Source of the DNA: Rhizobium sp.
GTDB taxonomy: Bacteria; Pseudomonadota; Alphaproteobacteria; Rhizobiales; Rhizobiaceae
Assembly: GCA_003527225.1 (NCBI GenBank)
Contig: DPXQ01000049.1
Coordinates: 15,973 to 78,584, forward strand
DNA length: 62,612 nt
Reading direction: 5' to 3'
This document shows, in pieces, positions 49,576-57,320 of the stretch. The translations under genes and the position numbers were made by a program. Numbering within the stretch: the stretch's first letter is position 1; every line of letters starts with the position of its first letter. The notes under the pieces were generated by a model. The model was not told the DNA's origin, searched no databases, and saw nothing but the letters and a program-made list of their open reading frames with translations.

Positions 49576-50625
49576 ATGTCGAGACCGGGTGCAATCCTCG
49601 GAGGGTTCCTGCTGGGCGCATGTCTTGTGTTCTCGCTTGACGCTATCGCGACCGAGCCGATGAACCGGCTCGGCCTACCAGTGGATTGCGAACTTGGTCG
49701 CGACTGTTTCGTGCAGCAGATGCCCGACATCGAGCCTGGACCGGGCCTATCCGATCCTCTTTGCGGGCTTGCGAGTTATGACGGTCATGACGGCTGGGAC
49801 ATCCGGCTACGTACACTCGCGGATATTGCCCAAAATGTCCCTGTCGTCGCCGTAGCCCGCGGCCTGGTGCTACGGCGTCGCGACGGCGTCCCGGACCGGT
49901 TATCTGATCACAACGGCAGCAAAACCGCGCTGAAGGGCAGGGAATGCGGCAACGGCGTCATCGTCCGACATGAGGACGGCCTCGTCTCCCAGTATTGCCA
50001 CCTGAAAATGGGTAGCATCGCCATACAGCCCGGTATGATGGTTGAAAGGGGCGAGCGACTCGGCGCCATTGGCGCCTCCGGGCTCGCTGAGTTTCCGCAC
50101 GTCCACCTGTCAATCCACCGCGAGGATGAACGAATCGAACCGCTGACGGGGCAGTCGCTGAACAGGAAGACGCCGGACTGCGGCGATCTGACAGGAAGCT
50201 TGTTCACGGACCAGGCCCGCGACCAACTGGCCCGCACGCCGCTTGCCATTCTCAAGATCGGCCTGACTGGAGCGCCACCCGCGCTCGACGAACTTGTACT
50301 CGGGGAACCACCTGCTATTGCGACCAGTGCCGGCAATGCCATGATCGCTTGGGTGTGGGCAATCAATGTCGAGGCCGGAGACCGCTTCAAGATCCGTATT
50401 GTCCAGCCCGACGGCTCCCTTCTCGTCGAACACACCAGCGAGCCGCTGGCGCGTCGCAAAGCCAACTATATCGCCTATGCCGGTCGCAAGCGCAGTGCAA
50501 TGCCAGGTTCATACACAGTCTCCGTCGAAATGCTGCGCGACAATATTTCCGTTATCTCTGAAACCAAAACTTTTGAAGTGACTGGGCCACGAAGTGTCGT
50601 GAGCGTCCCGGGAGCATTCAGGTGA
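49576..50625 (+). CDS. M23-family (LytM-type) metallopeptidase, exported
   Basis: 349 residues from ATG 49576, which places a signal peptide (1-26, GFLLGACLVFSL core, cleavage near AIATEP) at the N-terminus. The in-frame frame opens at 49435, so the start is not certain. The zinc site is complete: H71 and D75 (YDGHDGWDIR), H142 (YCHLK), and H175-x-H177 (FPHVHLS). The last 130 residues form a beta-rich domain of unknown role. M23 enzymes cut peptidoglycan cross-links or Gly-rich peptides. Last gene of the type I secretion block; a role in envelope passage or as an extra effector is inferred from position only. Confidence 0.85.
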   Translation: MSRPGAILGGFLLGACLVFSLDAIATEPMNRLGLPVDCELGRDCFVQQMPDIEPGPGLSDPLCGLASYDGHDGWDIRLRTLADIAQNVPVVAVARGLVLRRRDGVPDRLSDHNGSKTALKGRECGNGVIVRHEDGLVSQYCHLKMGSIAIQPGMMVERGERLGAIGASGLAEFPHVHLSIHREDERIEPLTGQSLNRKTPDCGDLTGSLFTDQARDQLARTPLAILKIGLTGAPPALDELVLGEPPAIATSAGNAMIAWVWAINVEAGDRFKIRIVQPDGSLLVEHTSEPLARRKANYIAYAGRKRSAMPGSYTVSVEMLRDNISVISETKTFEVTGPRSVVSVPGAFR

Positions 50626-51191
50626 TCGGGCAAGGGGTATTTGATCTCCTTCGGAAAATATCTGACCCCAAAAGTGGGTAGATGCATTTCACGCCGTGAA
50701 GGCCCGCGCGCGCTGGAATTTCGGGAACATTAGAAACAACTGCAAAAGGCAGATCTGCAGAACGGTCCGGAAGACGCCCGTATGCCTATGTCAGGGTCAA
50801 TTCCAAATGCCGCGGATTGAAATCCTTGCTTTTGCCGTGCGTGCGCGAGCGGCTTGCCTGCACCAGTCACCCGATTACTCCCTGCATCTTCCACTGCAAC
50901 CAAGGGCACGGCAGGTGGACATCCAGCCGCCTGTCGACGGCGTGCAGTAGCCGCACCACTCGTCCTTCCGCCAACTGTGATGGCGTGGGCAACCGGGAGA
51001 GCCGGGCCTATGCCAATCTGAAGCTATGGGCCGGGCAAGCGCAACCGACCCGCTCCCCCCGCCTTCTGGAGTGCAGCAAGAGCCTCGCCGACCGCACCAT
51101 CAAGTGGCAACGGTGGCTGTTTCCAGGCAATACCTGCCTTGCATCTTCAAGAGTCTGCAGTCCCCGGAGGAAATTCGGCAACGTCTGGCTA
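50626..51191. other. 566-base region without recognised gene
   Basis: Between the M23 peptidase and the LuxR-type gene. It contains a short palindrome TTCACGCCGTGAA near 50688 and several overlapping short frames on both strands with no family resemblance or convincing start. It may hold decayed sequence at the junction of the secretion and catabolic islands. Confidence 0.4.
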
Positions 51192-51986
51192 TCACCCAAG
51201 GCTCTTGAGATAGATCGACAGCAATTGCGTCTGCGAGGAAATGCCGAGCTTGCGATAGACGTTGCGGCGGTGAACCTTGACGGTTCCGGTCGAAATGCCG
51301 AGCCTGAGCCCGATCGATTCCGAAGAGTGGCCCTGCAGCACGAGTTCGACGATGGCCGCTTCCCGATCGGTCAGGTTGAGATCGCGCCAGACGCGTTCCG
51401 TGGCGGGCTTGGCAACCTTGCGCCCGCTCTTGCCCCGTCTGTTGACGGCCGCGTCGAAGCGGCGGCCAAGATCCGGCCAGGCGTGCCGGACGAGGGCCAC
51501 CACCACCGGCTCGGCTTTCCTCAGAAGGGCAAATTCGGCCGCGGAAAATACCCCCGACTGTTCTCGCCGCATCAGCGAGAGAACGACCGTGATGCCATTG
51601 TCGAGCGCGACAAAGAAGCCGACCTCCTCGGCCAGCCGCGTCTGGGTATAGTAGCTGCGGAAATATTCGCTCGAAAAGAAGCGGTCGGGCGCCAATTCCC
51701 GCATGCGCCAGACGCCGGGCTTCGGCTCCTGCGCCGCGCTATAGAATGGATCGAGAAGATAAGGTCCGGCCTGGTACATGTTGACGAAGACGACATGCTG
51801 CTCAGAGGTGAAAGTGCTGTAAAGATCGATCGGGCGTTCCTGTCCGCGATAGGCGAAGACGACGATATAGTCGAAGCGGAGCAGGCTCTTCATCAGGGCA
51901 TGGAAGGCGGCCCCGGCCTCCTCCTCGCCGGGAGCCCCTTGGCCCACCAGCCGCCCCATGACTTTGAACAAGGTTTCGAGATCCAT
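51192..51986 (-). CDS. LuxR-family transcriptional regulator
   Basis: 264 residues from ATG 51986; an in-frame extension to 52145 overlaps the intergenic operators and is not used. The N-terminal roughly 180 residues resemble a GAF-like or autoinducer-like sensor, and a LuxR helix-turn-helix lies at about 197-258 (LTDREAAIVELVLQG, then STGTVKVHRRNVYRKLG). It has no receiver Asp pocket, so it is not a response regulator. Divergent from the Pot-type importer, 200 bases apart, with paired GGTATAnACC palindromes between them; probably controls that operon in response to a ligand. Such orphan LuxR proteins are frequent next to Pot-type ABC operons in rhizobia. Confidence 0.82.
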   Translation of the reverse strand: MDLETLFKVMGRLVGQGAPGEEEAGAAFHALMKSLLRFDYIVVFAYRGQERPIDLYSTFTSEQHVVFVNMYQAGPYLLDPFYSAAQEPKPGVWRMRELAPDRFFSSEYFRSYYTQTRLAEEVGFFVALDNGITVVLSLMRREQSGVFSAAEFALLRKAEPVVVALVRHAWPDLGRRFDAAVNRRGKSGRKVAKPATERVWRDLNLTDREAAIVELVLQGHSSESIGLRLGISTGTVKVHRRNVYRKLGISSQTQLLSIYLKSLG

Positions 51987-52031
51987 GCCGACATCCACCC
52001 GCTTGCAAAAAAGAGCAGCAATTGCTCTCGA

Positions 52032-52088
52032 GGTATACACCCTCCACATCCAGCAACGGCTTGGAATACCTCTTTCGGGGTATATACC
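52032..52088. promoter_or_regulatory. Two GGTATAnACC palindromes between the luxR-type gene and the ABC operon
   Basis: GGTATACACC (52032-52041) and GGTATATACC (52079-52088) lie 47 bases apart, with a GGAATACCTC half-like unit between them. They are the clearest symmetric elements in the 200-base divergent region and are candidate sites for the LuxR-type regulator. Confidence 0.45.
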
Positions 52089-52186
52089 GCAAACGACCGG
52101 CTTGAATAGGTTTGAGACAGACGGTGTGAAGCTAGGCGATCGCAAGAAGACTTGGCATTCAAAAAAACAGCCGCGGGGAATTTGAC

Positions 52187-53275
52187 GTGACAGCTCCTTC
52201 GACGAACGACATCGAGTTCCGTTCGGTCGCCAAGCGCTATGGCAGCGTGACCGCCGTTTCGGACATCAATCTGGCCGTGCCGAAGGGTGCCTTCGTCGCC
52301 CTGCTCGGACCGTCCGGTGGCGGCAAGACCACATGCCTCAGGATGATCGGCGGTTTCGAACAGCCGAGCGAAGGCACGGTTCTGATCGACGGCCGCGAGA
52401 TGAACGGCGTGCCCCCCTATCGCCGTCCTGTCAACATGGTCTTCCAGCACTACGCACTGTTTCCGCATTTCAACGTCGAACAGAACGTCGCCTACGGATT
52501 GAAGCAGCAACGGCCGAAGCTTGGCGCCGCCGAGATCGCCACTCGGGCGCGCGAGGCGCTGGAAATGGTGCGGCTCGGCGGCTTCGAGAAGCGCCGCGTG
52601 CACGAAATGTCCGGCGGACAGCAGCAGCGCGTGGCGCTTGCCCGCGCCATCGTCAACAGGCCCTCGGTGTTGCTGCTCGACGAGCCGCTGGCGGCCCTCG
52701 ACAAGAAGCTCCGCACCGCCATGCAGATCGAGTTGCAGACCCTGCAGCGCGAGCTCGGCATCACCTTCGTGCTCGTCACCCACGATCAGGAAGAGGCACT
52801 GTCGATGAGCGACATGGTCTGCGTGATGAACGCCGGTCGCATCGTCCAGATGGACAAGCCGCAGGCGATCTACGACCACCCGGCCGACCTCTTCGTCGCC
52901 GATTTCGTCGGCAAGACCAATCGTATCGCCGCCACGCTGGAGGCCGACGGAACGACGATCCGGCTCTCCAACGGCATGGCGCTGGGACGCGATGGCAAAG
53001 GATTGCTGGCACCCGGCTCCGTGACGGTCGCGCTGCGCCCCGAGGCGATCGAGCTTGCCCGCCAATCCTTGGTCGGCAACGACCAGCTCGCCGGCACGGT
53101 CACCCACCGCATTTTCCTCGGCTCGACCGCCGAATATCAAATCAACGTCGACGGCCTGGGCGATTTCCTCGTCACGGCCGATCGGCGCAGCGTGCAGGAA
53201 AGCGACCTCGTCGAACCGGGCGAACGGGTCGTTCTGAAATTCGATCCCGGCAAAATGCATGTTTTTCCGGCCTGA
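52187..53275 (+). CDS. Pot-type ABC transporter ATP-binding protein
   Basis: 362 residues from GTG 52187. Walker A GPSGGGKTT, signature MSGGQQQR, Walker B LLLDEPLAALD and H-loop VTHDQEEAL are all canonical; a TOBE domain fills the last 110 residues. Same family as PotA/spermidine-putrescine importers. The cluster context (aromatic ring-cleavage genes) argues for a different solute, as Pot-family importers also carry organic acids and amino-acid-like compounds. Confidence 0.9.
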   Translation: MTAPSTNDIEFRSVAKRYGSVTAVSDINLAVPKGAFVALLGPSGGGKTTCLRMIGGFEQPSEGTVLIDGREMNGVPPYRRPVNMVFQHYALFPHFNVEQNVAYGLKQQRPKLGAAEIATRAREALEMVRLGGFEKRRVHEMSGGQQQRVALARAIVNRPSVLLLDEPLAALDKKLRTAMQIELQTLQRELGITFVLVTHDQEEALSMSDMVCVMNAGRIVQMDKPQAIYDHPADLFVADFVGKTNRIAATLEADGTTIRLSNGMALGRDGKGLLAPGSVTVALRPEAIELARQSLVGNDQLAGTVTHRIFLGSTAEYQINVDGLGDFLVTADRRSVQESDLVEPGERVVLKFDPGKMHVFPA

Positions 53276-53317
53276 GGAACGGCCGTACTCGTCAAGACAA
53301 AAAAAGGGAACAGCGTC

Positions 53318-54478
53318 ATGACAAAGTGGTACAGAGAAAATGCCCCGGTTACTGCCGAACAGCTTAGCGACGAATGGATGCGCCTGAAGCGCGGATCCGT
53401 TTCGCGCCGTCACTTCCTCGGAGTCACCGGCCTCGGACTTGCCGCAGCGGTCCTCGGCCGCCAGCCTGGCGCGTTCAATGCCAACGCCTATGCCGGCGAC
53501 CTTGGCACGACTATGTCGCTCGCCACCTGGCCGAACTACCATGATCCGGCAACCTTCGAAGCCTTCACCGCCGCAACCGGCGTTGCCGTCGAAGTCAACG
53601 TCTTCGGCTCCAACGAGGAAATGCTCGCCAAGCTGCAGGCCGGCGGCACCGGCTGGGACCTCTTCGTGCCCACCAACTACACCATCTCCACCTATGTGAA
53701 GCTCGGCCTGATCGATCCGCTCGACATGACGAAGCTGCCCGCCTTCTCTCAAGCCAGCCAGTCGCCGCGCTTCACCTCGGAAGGCGCCATCGACGGCGTG
53801 ACCTACGCCCTGCCGAAAAACTGGGGCACGACGGGCATGGCCGTCAACACGGCCAAGATCAAGACCAAGATTACCTCCTGGAAGGATTTCTTCGAGGTGG
53901 CACAGACCGAGGCCGACGGCCGCGCCATGGTGCACGACTACCAGCTGACCACAATCGGCAGCGCGCTGGTCTCGCTCGGTTATTCCTTCAACTCGATCAA
54001 GCCGGAGGAACTGGCCAAGGCGGAAGAACTGCTGATCAAAGTCAAGCCGCATCTCTACGGCATCAACAGCGACTATCAGCCGGGCATGCGCGGCACCGAT
54101 GCCTGGATGACCATGTGCTGGACCAATGACGGCGCGCAGCTCAACCGCGACATGCCGGAAATCGCCTACATCCTCGGTTCCGACGGCGGCGAGATCTGGA
54201 CCGACTTTTATGCAATCCCGAAGAGCGCGGCCAACAAGCCGGCCGGCTATGCCCTGCTCGACTTCCTGATGACGCCGGAAAACGCGGTCAAGGAACACAT
54301 CGCCAACGGCGCCCCGACCACCGACAGCCGCGTGATGGCCCTGCTGCCGGCGGACGTGACGTCGAACAAGATCGTCTATCCGGACGAAGCTTCGCTCACC
54401 CCGCTGGAATTCGGCGCGGCCGTGACGCTCACCGACCCGGCCCGCGCCGAGCTGATGGCCCGCTTCAAGTCGGCTTGA
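53318..54478 (+). CDS. Pot-type ABC transporter substrate-binding protein (Tat-exported)
   Basis: 386 residues with a twin-arginine signal (S-R-R-H-F-L-G at 29-35, hydrophobic stretch to about 48, cleavage near NAYAG). The PotD-like periplasmic fold follows (SLATWPNYHDPATFEAF start, GWDLFVPTNYT). The usual PotD polyamine-binding acidic residues could not be assigned with certainty. The ligand is unknown; candidates are hydroaromatic or aromatic acids feeding the downstream pathway. Confidence 0.85.
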   Translation: MTKWYRENAPVTAEQLSDEWMRLKRGSVSRRHFLGVTGLGLAAAVLGRQPGAFNANAYAGDLGTTMSLATWPNYHDPATFEAFTAATGVAVEVNVFGSNEEMLAKLQAGGTGWDLFVPTNYTISTYVKLGLIDPLDMTKLPAFSQASQSPRFTSEGAIDGVTYALPKNWGTTGMAVNTAKIKTKITSWKDFFEVAQTEADGRAMVHDYQLTTIGSALVSLGYSFNSIKPEELAKAEELLIKVKPHLYGINSDYQPGMRGTDAWMTMCWTNDGAQLNRDMPEIAYILGSDGGEIWTDFYAIPKSAANKPAGYALLDFLMTPENAVKEHIANGAPTTDSRVMALLPADVTSNKIVYPDEASLTPLEFGAAVTLTDPARAELMARFKSA

Positions 54479-54506
54479 TCGTCTTCGCCAGATAGGGCGA
54501 GTTAGA

Positions 54507-54653
54507 GCCCCTCATCCGGCCTGCCGGCCACGTTCTCCCCGCAAGCGGGGCGAAGGAAGACATAGCCGCCCGCTCGTGCCTTGTCACGGAACGCGCGCCA
54601 GGCTTCAGCGTCCCCTCTCCCCGCTTGCGGGGGAGAGGGCTAGGGTGAGGGGC
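54507..54653. repeat. RIME-like palindromic intergenic repeat
   Basis: About 147 bases with outer inverted ends GCCCCTCAT and GTGAGGGGC, each flanking an inner hairpin (CTCCCCGCAAGCGGGGCG and CTCCCCGCTTGCGGGGGAG). This is the rhizobial intergenic mosaic element pattern. It sits inside the ABC operon between the binding-protein and permease genes and could form RNA structure that sets their ratio. Confidence 0.75.
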
Positions 54654-54698
54654 GATCCTTGCTCGATACCTGCCGATCATACACACGAGGACCGCCGC

Positions 54699-55565
54699 AT
54701 GGCTTTTGCACCGGACACACGAAAGAGACTGATTACCGCCACGCTGGTCGCGCCTGCGGCCATCTGGCTGTTCGTCTTCCTCGTCCTGCCGTTCATGGCG
54801 ATCGTCGTGTTTTCGGTTGGCGAACGGGCACCCGAGGGGGGCTACCAGGCAGCCTTTACCTTCGCGCAATTCGCCAATCTCGCGTCACGCGCCGCCGCCT
54901 TCCGCAACACCATGCTGATTGCCCCGCTCGGCGCCTTCCTCTGCCTGATCGTCGCCTATCCGGTCGCCTATTACCTGGCGATCAAGGCCAGCCCACAATA
55001 TCGACTGCTGCTGGTGTCGCTGGTCGTCGTACCCTTCTGGACCAGCCTTCTGGTGCGCACCTATGCCTGGATGTACATCCTCGGCTCGCGTGGTATCCCC
55101 AGCCTTCTGTCGATGATCGGTATCGAGGATGTCCGGCTATTGAATACGCCGGGCGCAGTGCTGCTCGGCATCGTCTACGGCTACCTGCCGCTGATGATCA
55201 TGCCGATCTATGTGAGCCTTGAAAAACTGGACCGCCGGCTGCTCGAGGCCTCGGCCGATCTCGGCGCCAAACCGGTCTCGACCTTCTTCGGCGTCACCCT
55301 GCCGCTGTCATTGCCCGGCGTGATGACCGGTGTGGCGCTCGTCACCATCCTGCTTCTCGGCGAATACCTGATCCCGCAGCTTCTCGGCGGCGGCAAGGTG
55401 TTCTTCATCGGCAATGCGCTGGTCGATCTCTTCCTGCAATCGCGAAACTGGCCGTTCGGCTCGGCGATCGCCGTGACATTGGTGGTGGTCGTCGTCATCG
55501 TTCTCAGCGTCGCCATGCGCATCGCCTTCAGGATATCCGGCTCAAGACAGGTGGATCTCGTCTGA
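54699..55565 (+). CDS. Pot-type ABC transporter permease (PotB-like)
   Basis: 288-residue inner-membrane permease with six hydrophobic segments and the coupling loop EASADLGAKPVSTFFGVTLPL. Start ATG 54699 (ACACGAGG upstream); the frame is open further upstream across the RIME-like repeat but not used. The stop overlaps the next permease start by one base (TGATG). Confidence 0.88.
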   Translation: MAFAPDTRKRLITATLVAPAAIWLFVFLVLPFMAIVVFSVGERAPEGGYQAAFTFAQFANLASRAAAFRNTMLIAPLGAFLCLIVAYPVAYYLAIKASPQYRLLLVSLVVVPFWTSLLVRTYAWMYILGSRGIPSLLSMIGIEDVRLLNTPGAVLLGIVYGYLPLMIMPIYVSLEKLDRRLLEASADLGAKPVSTFFGVTLPLSLPGVMTGVALVTILLLGEYLIPQLLGGGKVFFIGNALVDLFLQSRNWPFGSAIAVTLVVVVVIVLSVAMRIAFRISGSRQVDLV

Positions 55566-56389
55566 TGCGCGCGCTCGTCATCTCCGTCTATCTCTTCCTC
55601 TATGCACCGATCGCGCTGGTCGTGCTGTTCTCGTTCAACGCCGGACGCAGCGCCTCGGAGTTCACCGGCTTCTCCACTATGTGGTACGGCAAGGCGCTCA
55701 CCAACACCTTCCTGATCACGGCTCTGCAAAACAGCCTGCTGATCGCGTTCACCAGTGCCGGGCTTGCCGCGGTTTTCGGTACCATGGCGGCGCTCGGCAT
55801 GGAACGGCTGGGGCCACGCGGGCGGGCCATCTTTGACGGTCTGTTCGCTGCGGCCATCGTCGTGCCGGGCGTGGTGATCGGCATCGCCACCCTGGTGGCC
55901 CTGGTCGAGGTCTTCTCCTTCATTAATCCTGCGCTCGCTTCGATCTGGCCCGGCGAAAAGCCGCCGCAACTCGGCCTCGGTTACGGATCGATCATCGCCG
56001 CGCACGGCCTCTTTTCGCTGGCGCTGGTGACGATGATCGTCAAGGCCCGCATTGCCAGTCTGGGCCGCGACATCGTCGAGGCATCGAGCGATCTCTACGC
56101 GACGCCGTTCACCACGTTCCGCGAGATCGTCCTGCCGCAGATCCTGCCTTCGGTTCTGGCCGGCTTCCTGCTCGCCTTTACCTTTTCCTTCGACGATTTC
56201 ATCGTCGCGTTCTTCGTCGCCGGATCCAAAACAACCCTTCCGATTTACGTGTTCGCGTCGATCCGCCGTGGCGTGACGCCGGAGATCAACGCAATCGCCA
56301 CTCTGGTGCTGGTCGCCTCGCTGTTCCTCATCCTGATCGCTCGCACGCTGATGCGGGACAAAACAAAAAAATCGCATGCCGTGGAGTAA
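55565..56389 (+). CDS. Pot-type ABC transporter permease (PotC-like)
   Basis: 274-residue permease, six hydrophobic segments, coupling loop EASSDLYATPFTTFREIVLPQ. Translationally coupled to the previous gene. Together with it forms the channel served by the ATPase at 52187-53275. Confidence 0.88.
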   Translation: MRALVISVYLFLYAPIALVVLFSFNAGRSASEFTGFSTMWYGKALTNTFLITALQNSLLIAFTSAGLAAVFGTMAALGMERLGPRGRAIFDGLFAAAIVVPGVVIGIATLVALVEVFSFINPALASIWPGEKPPQLGLGYGSIIAAHGLFSLALVTMIVKARIASLGRDIVEASSDLYATPFTTFREIVLPQILPSVLAGFLLAFTFSFDDFIVAFFVAGSKTTLPIYVFASIRRGVTPEINAIATLVLVASLFLILIARTLMRDKTKKSHAVE

Positions 56390-56392
56390 ACC

Positions 56393-57154
56393 ATGATCCT
56401 GAAAGACCGGGTCGCGATCGTCACCGGTGCCGGCTCCGGCATCGGCCAGGCGGGCGCCGCCATCATGGCGCGCGAAGGCGCCCATGTCGCCGTCGTCGAC
56501 CGCAACATCGAAGCTGCCGAGGCGGTCGTAGCCGAAATCCAGGCGACGGGCGGCAGCGCCGAGGCGCTCGGTCTCGACGTGACCGAGGATGTCGCCCTTG
56601 AAGCCGGCATATCGGCGCTCCTGGCCCGCCATGGACGCATCGACATTCTGCACAATCACGCCGGTGCCCAGGTTGCCGGCGACCTCGAGCATGTCGCAAT
56701 CGAGGGCTTCGACCGCTCGTGGAACCTCAATGTCCGGGCGCACTTCATGGCCGCCCGCTTCGTCATGCCGATGATGAAACGTCAGGGATCCGGCGTCATC
56801 CTCAACACCTCGTCCTCGTCCGGCGTGCTCTACGACCGCGAGATGATCGCCTATACGACGACCAAGCACGCCGTGATCGCCATGACCCGCCAAATGGCCG
56901 GCGACTACGCGCGCTTCGGCATTCGCGTCAATGCGCTCTGCCCCGGCTGGGTCGACACGCCCTTCAACGCTCCCTTCATCAGCCAGATGGGCGGCCGGGC
57001 GGCAATCGAGGCCTATGTGCGCGAAAAGGTGCCCATGGGCCGCTGGGCAAGCGTCGAGGAGATCGCAGAATCCATCCTCTTCCTGGTGTCCCCGCGCTCG
57101 TCCTACATGACCGGCCAGATCCTGGTGGTCGACGGCGGAGAAACCGTCGTCTGA
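56393..57154 (+). CDS. Short-chain dehydrogenase/reductase
   Basis: 253 residues, classical SDR: cofactor motif T11-G-A-G-S-G-I-G18, N88-x-A-G91, Ser cluster at 140-143, catalytic Y154 and K158. Arg and Asp near residue 36-37 (VVDRN) favour NAD(H). It starts three bases after the permease stop, so it is the last gene of the importer operon and probably oxidises the imported compound. Substrate not known; a hydroxyl on a hydroaromatic or polyol acid is a reasonable inference. Confidence 0.85.
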   Translation: MILKDRVAIVTGAGSGIGQAGAAIMAREGAHVAVVDRNIEAAEAVVAEIQATGGSAEALGLDVTEDVALEAGISALLARHGRIDILHNHAGAQVAGDLEHVAIEGFDRSWNLNVRAHFMAARFVMPMMKRQGSGVILNTSSSSGVLYDREMIAYTTTKHAVIAMTRQMAGDYARFGIRVNALCPGWVDTPFNAPFISQMGGRAAIEAYVREKVPMGRWASVEEIAESILFLVSPRSSYMTGQILVVDGGETVV

Positions 57155-57320
57155 TCCGGCTACACAGCGGAGTATCGCAAACGACACCCAGAAATCTGGC
57201 CCGACAGGCAGGGCGGTCCCGCGCGCAGCGGGCATCCGCAGCTGGACCCCATCCGCCTATGTCGTATAAATTCCTCCCGAATGAAGCCAACGCCAATTCA
57301 AAGCGGGGAGCCTCCTGTAA

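Noticed and set aside
51893..54298. 801-residue minus-strand frame opposite the Pot-type ATPase and binding-protein genes
   Set aside because: It covers two clearly functional plus-strand genes and shows no domain of its own; typical high-GC shadow.
52187..56389. Straight assignment of the importer as spermidine/putrescine PotABCD
   Set aside because: Only family-level similarity is visible, the polyamine-binding residues could not be confirmed, and the gene context points to an aromatic or acid substrate.
55208..57235. 675-residue minus-strand frame opposite the permease and SDR genes
   Set aside because: Antisense to three well-supported genes, with Arg/Gly/His/Asp-rich low-complexity translation.
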